NCBI GenBank assembly: GCA_947383685.1
Contig: CANDEE010000007.1
Location: 1 to 40,393 of the forward strand
DNA from: an uncultured Pseudoflavonifractor sp.
GTDB taxonomy: Bacteria > Bacillota > Clostridia > Oscillospirales > Oscillospiraceae
DNA: 40,393 bases
Direction of reading: 5' to 3'
In this document: piece after piece, positions 34,152-40,393 of the stretch
Numbering within the stretch: position 1 is the stretch's first letter
Layout of the letters: each line of letters opens with the position of its first letter
Made by a program: the position numbers and the translations under genes
Notes under the pieces: model-generated
What the model saw: only the letters and a program-made list of their open reading frames with translations
Told to the model about the DNA's origin: nothing
Databases searched by the model: none

Positions 34152-34180
34152 TTGACGGATGTTTGTGAAGAAGATATAAT
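34152..34180 (+). promoter_or_regulatory. yjdF promoter
   Basis: TTGACG, a 17-base spacer and a perfect TATAAT (34175-34180), divergent from the neighbouring minus-strand promoter. Confidence 0.85.
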
Positions 34181-34186
34181 GATTTC

Positions 34187-34337
34187 GGTGGTGATGAAAC
34201 TCAACAAGTGAATACGCGGAGATAAAAACACGGCCCGGTTGGGTAGTCCGGGTGCGGTATTCTGAAATAGGATACTGTCAGTAACCTGCCTCCTTGGTTG
34301 TCCCTTCTCCGTGACGCAAACAAAAGGAGGACTTTAT
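34187..34337 (+). ncRNA. Structured leader of yjdF, probable yjdF riboswitch
   Basis: An untranslated leader of about 150 bases between the promoter and the yjdF start. It contains several stems, including CCCGG-9-CCGGG near 34232 and a 9-bp hairpin CGGTATTCT-GAAAT-AGGATACTG near 34254. It ends in AAAAGGAGG, the ribosome binding site of yjdF. There is no intrinsic terminator, so translational control is likely. The yjdF RNA motif is a known riboswitch class upstream of yjdF genes that responds to azaaromatic compounds. The assignment rests mainly on position and gene family, because I have not matched the consensus base by base. Confidence 0.7.
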
Positions 34338-34757
34338 ATGGAATACAATGCCTGCACGATTACAGTCTTTTTCGAGGATCCTTTTTGGGTGGGCCTTTAT
34401 GAGCGCTGGACAGAGGAAGGATATTCTGTCTGTAAGCTCACCTTTGGTGCGGAGCCAAGGGACTACGAGGTCTACGATGCTCTGCTGCTTCACTGGCGGG
34501 AGCTGAGCTTCTCACCTGTTATGACTGTTGAAAGAGATACAAAAATAAAACTCAATCCTAAGCGGGCCAGAAGAAATGCGACAAAAACACTCTCAGGTCC
34601 GCCCATGGGAACCAAAGCCCAGGAGGCCATGAAGCTCCAAAGGGCAGAGAAGAAGGAAGCCTGTCGGGAAAAGAGCCGTGAGGAACGGGAGGCGGAGGCG
34701 GAACGAAAGTTTCGGCTCCGCCAAGAGAAGAAAAAACAAAAACACAGGGGGCGGTAG
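34338..34757 (+). CDS. yjdF: YjdF family protein (DUF2992)
   Basis: A 139-residue protein matching the YjdF/DUF2992 pattern. It has a beta-rich N-terminus (ACTITVFFEDPFWVGLYER), the segment VCKLTFGAEPRDYEVYDALL, then KLNPKRARRNATK and GTKAQEAMKLQ leading into a long Lys/Arg/Glu-rich helix to the end. The molecular function is unknown; the family is linked to handling of azaaromatic compounds because its riboswitch senses them. The start is ATG 34338 behind AAAAGGAGG; the upstream in-frame start at 34311 lies in the leader. The basic tail suggests nucleic-acid or ribosome contact (inference). Confidence 0.88.
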   Translation: MEYNACTITVFFEDPFWVGLYERWTEEGYSVCKLTFGAEPRDYEVYDALLLHWRELSFSPVMTVERDTKIKLNPKRARRNATKTLSGPPMGTKAQEAMKLQRAEKKEACREKSREEREAEAERKFRLRQEKKKQKHRGR

Positions 34758-34771
34758 GTCCCTGTGTTTTT
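34738..34771. terminator. Bidirectional terminator between yjdF and the DUF4363 gene
   Basis: A perfect 12-bp stem (AAAAACACAGGG and CCCTGTGTTTTT) around a 10-base loop. It overlaps the last codons of yjdF and serves the convergent gene as well. Confidence 0.88.
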
Positions 34772-34774
34772 GCG

Positions 34775-35155
34775 TTATAGGACGTTTCGCAGCGTAAGCT
34801 GTTCCGCTTCGGACAGCAGTTCCAGTTCCGCAATAAGACGGGCGTTGGCAGCGGAATATTCTCCGCCCTCCTGACATTGAATAAACTCGGAGACCTCCCG
34901 AAAGCCAGTATATACACTGTCCGTTTCGCTGTGCCGAAGCAGAATATGGAGATAAGCACCTTTGGCGTCCCATTTTTCATGGGCGGTTTGCGTCAAGTCC
35001 CAGGCGGAGCTCCAGTCGCTCTCCTCCGCCTTTGTTTCGGCCGCCTCCAAAAGCGTAGTAAGCTCTCCGGTAAAGGAAGATATATAAAAGCTATGACTCA
35101 GCGTAGCGGCAAAGGTCAGCAAAAGAAGCGACACTGCAATTATAATTCGTTTCAT
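34775..35155 (-). CDS. DUF4363 family protein
   Basis: A 126-residue protein with one N-terminal membrane helix or signal anchor (about residues 3-22) and an all-helical extracytoplasmic domain (LLEAAETKAEESDWSSAWDL; ANARLIAELELLSEAEQLTL). The pattern and its position directly after a DUF421 gene fit DUF4363, which commonly accompanies YetF-like proteins in Clostridia and Bacilli. Function unknown. The ATG overlaps the DUF421 stop (ATGA). Confidence 0.82.
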   Translation of the reverse strand: MKRIIIAVSLLLLTFAATLSHSFYISSFTGELTTLLEAAETKAEESDWSSAWDLTQTAHEKWDAKGAYLHILLRHSETDSVYTGFREVSEFIQCQEGGEYSAANARLIAELELLSEAEQLTLRNVL

Positions 35156-35832
35156 TTTTCCTCCTCTTTAGAGGCAAAGTAGACCCGGCCCAGTTCATCG
35201 GCAGTAAGAAGGTAGACCTGATCCGGTCGCTTGACTCCATGAGCCTTGAGTTGCTTTTCCAGCCAGTTTTCCTCGAAACCCCGGAGCTTCAGGTTGTGGT
35301 CCAGCACCCGCCCGTCGTTGATGATGACAAGGGGCAGGCCAGCCTCCTCGGAGACTACGTCCATATCCTTGGCGACAGGGGGCTTTTGCTCCGAGAAGGG
35401 GAGAACCGAGACTTGACCGTTTGTTTCCAAAATGGCATATTTTACCGTAGAAATGTCGGTAACTCCCTTCATTCGGAGTTCTTCCATCAGTTCGTCTACC
35501 GTAAAACGATTTTTTTTCATTTCCGCCTGCTTCAGCTTGCCGTTCTCCACGATGATGGAAGGGCGGCCGCAAAGAAGGGCCCGGAACTTTACACTTTTCA
35601 TGGAAAGGACGGAGATAATCATGGTGATAGCGAGTAGGGTAAGGATGGGGATGACCCCCGAAAGAAGGGGAATTCCAAAATCCTGCATGGGAACTGCTGC
35701 CAAGTCAGCAATGATAAGGGCCAGCACCAGCTCAGAAGGTTCCAGCTCACCAACCTGCCGCTTTCCCATCAGGCGGATACCGGCAATGATGAGCAAATAG
35801 AGGATGATGGTGCGGACAAAGGCGATGACCAT
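35152..35832 (-). CDS. DUF421 (YetF-like) membrane protein
   Basis: A 226-residue protein with three N-terminal membrane helices (about residues 1-85), including GIRLMGKRQVGELEPSELVLALIIADLA, a strong DUF421 signature. A cytoplasmic domain follows (RPSIIVENGKLKQAEMKKNR; MKGVTDISTVKYAILETNGQ). Family members are linked to spore germination or membrane physiology, and their activity is unresolved. ATG 35832 is preferred: GGGGAGG precedes it, while the longer frame would begin at a TTG without such a site. It forms an operon with the DUF4363 gene. Confidence 0.9.
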   Translation of the reverse strand: MVIAFVRTIILYLLIIAGIRLMGKRQVGELEPSELVLALIIADLAAVPMQDFGIPLLSGVIPILTLLAITMIISVLSMKSVKFRALLCGRPSIIVENGKLKQAEMKKNRFTVDELMEELRMKGVTDISTVKYAILETNGQVSVLPFSEQKPPVAKDMDVVSEEAGLPLVIINDGRVLDHNLKLRGFEENWLEKQLKAHGVKRPDQVYLLTADELGRVYFASKEEEK

Positions 35833-35924
35833 GTAGTTAGACCTCCCCAAAATGTCTCTGGTTCAGTATGGCCTGCTCTGGAGAAAAATATGAGAATAAA
35901 GTTTCGGACAGGGTAATAAGGGGC

Positions 35925-35953
35925 TTGTCAATATTAGGATTCTTTTGTATAAT
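35925..35953 (+). promoter_or_regulatory. Promoter of the unknown three-gene cassette
   Basis: TTGTCA, a 17-base spacer and a perfect TATAAT (35948-35953), 33 bases before the first gene. Confidence 0.82.
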
Positions 35954-35986
35954 AAAAAAACGTAAAATAGGTGAAGGTGAGCAATT

Positions 35987-36652
35987 ATGCGGCGACGTTA
36001 TTTGAGCTTTGACGCTTGGCTGTGCTTGCTTCTCAGTGTGCTGCTGGCCATGGGAACGGGAAAACTGACTGAGCTGATTACCGTTCCTATCTATGAGCGG
36101 CATTTGGAGGCACACAAGCCTGTGGATGGCGAAATCGGCGGACAGGCCGGGGAAGATGCCTTTCGGGTGCAAAGTGTAGAGGACCTTTTGGGTCACGATA
36201 CCTTTACCGTGGTGTCTCCTGGCATCCAGTACCGTAACCGAGGGAGCGGCTATTATGGCGGAAAATATTTTCAAGCTCTCACCCTGCCCTCGGGGGAGCT
36301 GGTAGCGGCTTGGATCAACGACGAGAGCGTTCAGGAGGTAGGAGGGAACGATTACTTTTCCTCGGATAAGATTTTACCCCTGGGCCGGGTAGTATATGAG
36401 GACCTGACATCAAACGAAACCTTTCTGAATCAGATTGAATTCAGCGAGCCTTTAAGCCGCACTGATTTTTACATAGATATGGTTGGGAATACGGCGGTAA
36501 TAAGCGAGGAACAGGCATTTGAGACACCCAAGCTGATGGTCCAGCTTCTGACGGTGGTCATCACATTTCCCCTGTTCCATATGCTGGGCTCCAAACTGGG
36601 ACTGTTCGAGGCTTATTTTTCTGTTAAAAAGAAAAAGCCTGAATGGGAATAA
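35987..36652 (+). CDS. Membrane protein of unknown function, first gene of the cassette
   Basis: A 221-residue protein with a membrane helix near each end: residues about 8-30 (WLCLLLSVLLAMGTGKLTEL) and about 185-205 (MVQLLTVVITFPLFHMLGSK). Between them is an extracytoplasmic domain of about 150 residues, followed by a short Lys-rich cytoplasmic tail. Both ends are probably cytoplasmic. I recognise no family with confidence. ATG 35987 follows GAAGGTGAG. The end overlaps the longest possible frame of the next gene, indicating one transcript. Confidence 0.8.
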   Translation: MRRRYLSFDAWLCLLLSVLLAMGTGKLTELITVPIYERHLEAHKPVDGEIGGQAGEDAFRVQSVEDLLGHDTFTVVSPGIQYRNRGSGYYGGKYFQALTLPSGELVAAWINDESVQEVGGNDYFSSDKILPLGRVVYEDLTSNETFLNQIEFSEPLSRTDFYIDMVGNTAVISEEQAFETPKLMVQLLTVVITFPLFHMLGSKLGLFEAYFSVKKKKPEWE

Positions 36653-36678
36653 ATTTTTATGAGAGAAGGAAACGGAAC

Positions 36679-37266
36679 ATGGTGACAGAGGAAAAGCTGC
36701 AAAAAATTAATGTTATTTACCTGCTTTTGAACGTTTTCGGACCTATATTTGTGCTGGTTCTATCTCTGGCTTTAGGCGTTGTCCTACCGAATCAATTTGG
36801 GATGATTCTGGCGATGGTAGGTTTCTTTTTGGCCATCCTCTGGTGGTCCTTTCTGGGCCGCAAGGTCTATGACAACACCAAGAAAAAGAAGCTGGCGGAG
36901 CTGGATAGTCAGGGCTTTACCCGGAACCAGACCTTCAATGCGGACGGCTGCACAGTGGCGGTGGACCTGAACAAGGGACAGATTGCAATTTTGTTCCGCT
37001 GGAACCCCGGCAAGGTTTATGTTCGTCCCGCCAGCCAAATCACTAAGGTCTGGGTGGATGACGGCCGCGGCGGAGCCGGCTTCCTGGAAGGCAGCAGCCG
37101 GGTCAGTTTTCTATTTACCGTAGATGGAATGACCATCCGGGTCAACACCTTTACCTCCAATAAGCGTTGGCGGATGGATAGCGATTATATCCTTACAGGT
37201 ATTTCCAAGGCTGACATGATGGTGGAGGCCCTTCGGGCTGCTGGTGCCGGGGCAGAGGCCCGCTGA
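36679..37266 (+). CDS. Membrane protein of unknown function, second gene of the cassette
   Basis: A 195-residue protein with two N-terminal helices forming a hairpin (about residues 10-32, VIYLLLNVFGPIFVLVLSLAL, and about 35-58). A cytoplasmic beta-rich domain follows, with NKGQIAILFRWNPGKVYVRP and FLFTVDGMTIRVNTF. The pattern is reminiscent of PH-like domains, but that is only an impression. ATG 36679 follows GAGAGAAGGAAACGG; an in-frame ATG at 36643 inside the previous gene is less likely. Confidence 0.75.
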   Translation: MVTEEKLQKINVIYLLLNVFGPIFVLVLSLALGVVLPNQFGMILAMVGFFLAILWWSFLGRKVYDNTKKKKLAELDSQGFTRNQTFNADGCTVAVDLNKGQIAILFRWNPGKVYVRPASQITKVWVDDGRGGAGFLEGSSRVSFLFTVDGMTIRVNTFTSNKRWRMDSDYILTGISKADMMVEALRAAGAGAEAR

Positions 37267-37267
37267 A

Positions 37268-37705
37268 ATGGGACTGTTTCGGAACCTACGGGAGAAATTC
37301 CACGATGATTGGTGCAGCGAATGCACCAGCGAAATGGAAACTGTCTGTCGCCAGCTCTATGCACTGCCCACCATGACGGTGGGGCACTATGTGCGTCATG
37401 AGGAGCCGGAATATTATAAAAAGCATTTAGTCCCTGTGGACAGGAAGGCGGATATACCGACGGGAATGTACGCCTGCGGCATAACTGCCTATCGGTGTCC
37501 TCAGTGTGGGCACCGGGCGGTGAAGCTGTCGGTCTTTCTCCCAGTACGGGATGTGGAGAAGCCAGAGCAGTGCCTGTATTTTGAGCAGGGAGAAATGGAC
37601 AACCTCCTGTGGTCGGTGGACCCGGAGCATGAACCCATACGTCAGACGGAGGTTCCCGGTACCTTAGATGGCAAAAGTGCCATTCGCGGTCCCTATTACC
37701 ATTAA
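37268..37705 (+). CDS. Zinc-ribbon-like soluble protein of unknown function, third gene of the cassette
   Basis: A 145-residue soluble protein with two CxxC knuckles, WCSECTSE near residue 16-19 and YRCPQCGHRA near residue 79-82. Together they look like a split zinc-binding site. No catalytic motif or family is recognised. The start ATG 37268 lies two bases after the previous stop and has only a weak ribosome binding site (GGGGCAGAGG upstream), so translation is probably coupled. guaA follows 23 bases later and may be on the same transcript. Confidence 0.72.
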   Translation: MGLFRNLREKFHDDWCSECTSEMETVCRQLYALPTMTVGHYVRHEEPEYYKKHLVPVDRKADIPTGMYACGITAYRCPQCGHRAVKLSVFLPVRDVEKPEQCLYFEQGEMDNLLWSVDPEHEPIRQTEVPGTLDGKSAIRGPYYH

Positions 37706-37728
37706 AGAAAATAAGGGTGGTCCTGGAT

Positions 37729-39270
37729 ATGGCGCATCAAAAGGTCCTTGTGCTGGACTTTGGGGGGCAATACAATCAGCTAATCGCACGGCGGGTGCGG
37801 GAGTGTGGGGTCTACTGTGAAGTAAAGCCCTATACTACACCTCTGGAGAAATTGAAAGCTATGGCGCCTATTGGTATTATCTTTACTGGAGGACCTAACA
37901 GTGTGTACGAATCCAGTTCTCCCCAAGTGAATCCCGAAATTTTCAGTTGGGGAGTGCCCATTCTGGGCATTTGTTATGGCTGTCAGCTCCTCGCCCACAA
38001 TTTGGGCGGCAAAGTTACCGCTGCCCAGAGCGACAGCGCCCGGGAGTATGGAAAGACGGAAACCTTTTTTGATACCTCCTGCAAGCTGTTTCGCGGCCTA
38101 CCTGAGAAGGGGGTCTCCTGGATGAGCCACGGAGACTATATGGAGAAGGTCCCCGACGGCTTCTCGCTGGTAGCTCATTCAGACGCCTGCCCCAATGTGG
38201 CCATTTGTGACGAAAGCCGGGGATTCTATGGAGTCCAGTTTCATCCTGAAGTGAACCATACAGAGAACGGAACTGCCATGATTCGCAATTTTCTTTATGA
38301 GGTCTGCAAGGCCAAGGGCGACTGGACGATGGAGGATTACAAGGAAACCTCGATTCGCCAGCTTCGGGAAAAGGTTGGGGACGGGCGGGTTCTGCTGGCG
38401 CTCTCTGGCGGGGTAGACTCCTCTGTGGCCGCAGCCTTGATGGCCGAAGCGGTAGGCAATCAACTCACCTGTGTTTTTGTGGATCATGGTCTGATGCGCC
38501 TTAACGAAGGGGATGAGGTAGAGCAGGCCTTTGCCAAATGGGACGTCAATTTTGTCCGAGCAAATGCCGAGGACCTTTTTCTCTCCAAACTGGCAGGCAT
38601 TACCGAGCCGGAACAGAAGCGGAAGATCATCGGGGAGGAGTTTATCCGGGTTTTTGAAGCGGAGGCCAGAAAAATCGGCCAGGTGGACTATCTGGTCCAG
38701 GGAACCATTTACCCCGATGTGATCGAATCAGGCGCCGGGGACGCTGCCGTTATTAAGAGTCATCATAATGTGGGAGGCCTTCCTGATTACGTAGACTTTA
38801 AGGAAATCATAGAGCCGCTGCGAATGCTCTTTAAGGATGAGGTCCGTCAGCTGGGACGGGAATTAGGACTGCCAGAGTATCTGGTTATGCGCCAGCCCTT
38901 TCCGGGACCGGGACTTGCTATCCGGGTGATCGGGGAGGTACGCAAGGATAAGCTGGATATGCTGCGCCTTGCTGATTTCATCTTCCGGGATGAGGTGGCA
39001 AAGGCCCATCTAGAAGGCTCCATGAACCAGTATTTTGCCGTACTCACCAATCTGCGCTCGGTGGGAGTCATGGGGGACGGGCGGACCTATGATTACGCCG
39101 TGGCGCTCCGCAGCGTGACCACAGCCGACTTTATGACAGCAGACTGGACGCGTATTCCGTATGAGGTGCTGGATCGGGTCAGTGTCCGCATCGTCAACGA
39201 GGTGCCTCATATTAACCGGGTGCTCTATGACATTACATCCAAGCCCCCCGCTACGGTGGAATTTGAGTAA
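37729..39270 (+). CDS. guaA: GMP synthase (glutamine-hydrolysing)
   Basis: A 513-residue GMP synthase that converts XMP, ATP and glutamine to GMP. The class-I glutaminase domain covers residues 1-190 with the triad Cys82 (GICYGCQL), His172 and Glu174 (FHPEVNHTENG). The ATP pyrophosphatase domain has the P-loop SGGVDSS at 226-232, and the C-terminal dimerisation domain ends PPATVEFE. ATG 37729 is preferred over the in-frame GTG 37717 because AAGGGTGG lies before it. No guanine riboswitch or obvious promoter is seen in the 23-base gap, suggesting read-through from upstream. Confidence 0.97.
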   Translation: MAHQKVLVLDFGGQYNQLIARRVRECGVYCEVKPYTTPLEKLKAMAPIGIIFTGGPNSVYESSSPQVNPEIFSWGVPILGICYGCQLLAHNLGGKVTAAQSDSAREYGKTETFFDTSCKLFRGLPEKGVSWMSHGDYMEKVPDGFSLVAHSDACPNVAICDESRGFYGVQFHPEVNHTENGTAMIRNFLYEVCKAKGDWTMEDYKETSIRQLREKVGDGRVLLALSGGVDSSVAAALMAEAVGNQLTCVFVDHGLMRLNEGDEVEQAFAKWDVNFVRANAEDLFLSKLAGITEPEQKRKIIGEEFIRVFEAEARKIGQVDYLVQGTIYPDVIESGAGDAAVIKSHHNVGGLPDYVDFKEIIEPLRMLFKDEVRQLGRELGLPEYLVMRQPFPGPGLAIRVIGEVRKDKLDMLRLADFIFRDEVAKAHLEGSMNQYFAVLTNLRSVGVMGDGRTYDYAVALRSVTTADFMTADWTRIPYEVLDRVSVRIVNEVPHINRVLYDITSKPPATVEFE

Positions 39271-39303
39271 ACCCATAAACAAAAGAGGATGGAGGGATCG
39301 AAA

Positions 39304-40284
39304 ATGCAGAACAACGTACGTCCTGCGGACATGAAGCGAATCAGTACCCCTGAATTGGCAGAAGCCTTTATTGCAGAGCAAATAAAAGAAGTTCGGACGC
39401 AAGTGGGAGATAAGAAGGTCCTGCTGGCTTTGTCCGGCGGTGTGGATTCTTCGGTAGTGGCCGCTTTGCTTATCAAAGCCATCGGCAAGCAGTTGGTGTG
39501 CGTCCATGTGAACCACGGCCTGATGCGGAAGGGTGAAAGTGAGCAAGTCATCGAGGTATTCCGCAACCAGTTGGACGCCAACCTGATCTATGTGGATGCC
39601 ACAGACCGGTTCCTTGATATGCTGGCTGGGGTGGATGAGCCGGAGCGGAAGCGGAAAATCATCGGCGGAGAATTTATCAAGGTATTTGACGAGGAGGCCC
39701 GGAAGCTGGAGGGGATCGACTTTCTGGCCCAAGGAACGATTTATCCCGACATTTTGGAGAGCGATGGGGTAAAGGCGCATCACAATGTAGGCGGCCTTCC
39801 CGAGGATATGAAGTTTGAGCTGGTGGAGCCTGTCCGTCTGCTTTTTAAGGACGAAGTACGGGAAGTGGGTAAGGCACTGGGCCTACCTGTTTCTATGGTG
39901 GAGCGTCAGCCCTTCCCCGGTCCCGGTCTGGGCGTCCGTTGCCTGGGGGCAATTACCCGTGACCGCCTGGTAGCTTTGCGGGAGTCTGACGCCATTCTGC
40001 GGGAGGAGTTTGCCAAAGCGGGACTTGCCGACCGGGTATGGCAATTCTTTACAGTGGTACCCGATATGCGGGCTACCGGCGTACGGGAAGGCAAGCGTGC
40101 CTATGACTGGCCTGTCATTATCCGGGCAGTGAACACGGTGGACGCTATGACCGCCACCGTTCCCGAGATTGCATGGCCTGTGCTGAAAACCATCACCGAC
40201 CGTATTTTGAAGGAAGTCCCTGGCATCTGCCGCGTTCTCTACGATTTAACGCCCAAGCCTGTGGGAACCATTGAGTGGGAATGA
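39304..40284 (+). CDS. Second GMP synthase-like protein, ATP-pyrophosphatase and dimerisation domains only
   Basis: A 326-residue paralogue of the C-terminal two thirds of GuaA, without any glutaminase domain. The P-loop SGGVDSS is at residues 44-50; QGTIYPDILESDGVKAHHNVGGLP, RQPFPGPGLGVRCLGAITRD and the ending PKPVGTIEWE are all kept. The layout matches archaeal GuaAb subunits (about 310 residues). It could use free ammonia, borrow the glutaminase of the GuaA encoded just upstream, or act on another nucleotide. ATG 39304 follows GATGGAGGGATCG. The 33-base spacing implies co-transcription with guaA. Confidence 0.88.
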   Translation: MQNNVRPADMKRISTPELAEAFIAEQIKEVRTQVGDKKVLLALSGGVDSSVVAALLIKAIGKQLVCVHVNHGLMRKGESEQVIEVFRNQLDANLIYVDATDRFLDMLAGVDEPERKRKIIGGEFIKVFDEEARKLEGIDFLAQGTIYPDILESDGVKAHHNVGGLPEDMKFELVEPVRLLFKDEVREVGKALGLPVSMVERQPFPGPGLGVRCLGAITRDRLVALRESDAILREEFAKAGLADRVWQFFTVVPDMRATGVREGKRAYDWPVIIRAVNTVDAMTATVPEIAWPVLKTITDRILKEVPGICRVLYDLTPKPVGTIEWE

Positions 40285-40341
40285 GTTTTCCAATTCCTGA
40301 ACCCGTTGCGGCACAAGGGATAGACGGTTTTGTGTCCTTCT

Positions 40342-40361
40342 TTTGATAACAATTTGATAAC
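40342..40361. repeat. Short direct repeat downstream of the second guaA-like gene
   Basis: TTTGATAAC occurs twice, 11 bases apart (one helical turn), in the sequence after the last gene. The last 109 bases of the window otherwise hold no terminator or start I can support; they may belong to a feature that continues past the edge. Confidence 0.4.
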
Positions 40362-40393
40362 GCTCCCCATAGGCCGTATCATTCTGTATCCCC

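Noticed and set aside
34187..34337. c-di-GMP-like GACGCAAA string in the yjdF leader
   Set aside because: Only a short match; the surrounding GEMM riboswitch architecture is missing, and the gene context fits the yjdF motif.

Overview
The window looks like chromosomal DNA of a Gram-positive anaerobe of the class Clostridia, most likely the gut Oscillospiraceae (Flavonifractor/Lawsonibacter-like). That placement is inferred from gene style and moderately high GC; no rRNA is present to test it. Supporting signs are two T-box leaders, a yjdF gene with its probable yjdF riboswitch, a YmfF/YmfH peptidase pair, an S41 peptidase with S-layer-homology (SLH) repeats, clean TTGACA-17-TATAAT promoters and strong AGGAGG ribosome binding sites. 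Coding density is high. I see no rRNA, tRNA, CRISPR array or insertion sequence.

Layout. 1-1980: the 3' half of a MATE efflux gene, then an ECF sigma factor overlapping a probable membrane anti-sigma factor. 1977-6806: polA, rimI, a second GNAT acetyltransferase and tsaD in one tight run. 6829-8849 (minus): leuA behind a T-box leader whose specifier reads CTG (Leu). 8913-10306 (minus): a marR-degV pair with a promoter and a candidate autoregulatory operator. 10342-13648 (plus): a tryptophan-transport operon, with a strong promoter, a T-box with specifier TGG (Trp), a 16-residue leader peptide containing four Trp codons, and then trpX, trpY and trpZ (binding lipoprotein, permease, ATPase). 13670-20722 (minus): an SLH-bearing S41 peptidase, exonuclease III, a frameshifted comEC, a tiny extremely Cys-rich protein and glycerol kinase. 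20794-27918: a 2374-residue cyclic beta-1,2-glucan synthase-like protein. 27941-32395: ymfF, ymfH, lgt and folD, overlapping end to end. 32400-32962: nrdR. 32961-34119 (minus): a polytopic membrane protein with a perfect 13-bp dyad over its promoter and start. 34152-34771: yjdF with its structured leader. 34775-35832 (minus): a DUF421/DUF4363 pair. 35925-37705: a three-gene unknown cassette. 37729-40284: full-length guaA followed by a second GMP-synthase-like gene that lacks the glutaminase domain.

How the genes fit together. Two amino-acid systems, leucine synthesis and tryptophan uptake, are under tRNA-sensing T-box control. The tryptophan operon adds a Trp-rich leader peptide beyond the T-box terminator. 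This double-sensor layout resembles the Bacillus subtilis rtpA (anti-TRAP) leader but here precedes a transporter, and it is the most interesting item in the window. Other points of interest are the Cys-rich microprotein, the tandem guaA paralogues, the yjdF leader with its divergent dyad-controlled neighbour, and the single-base frameshift in comEC.
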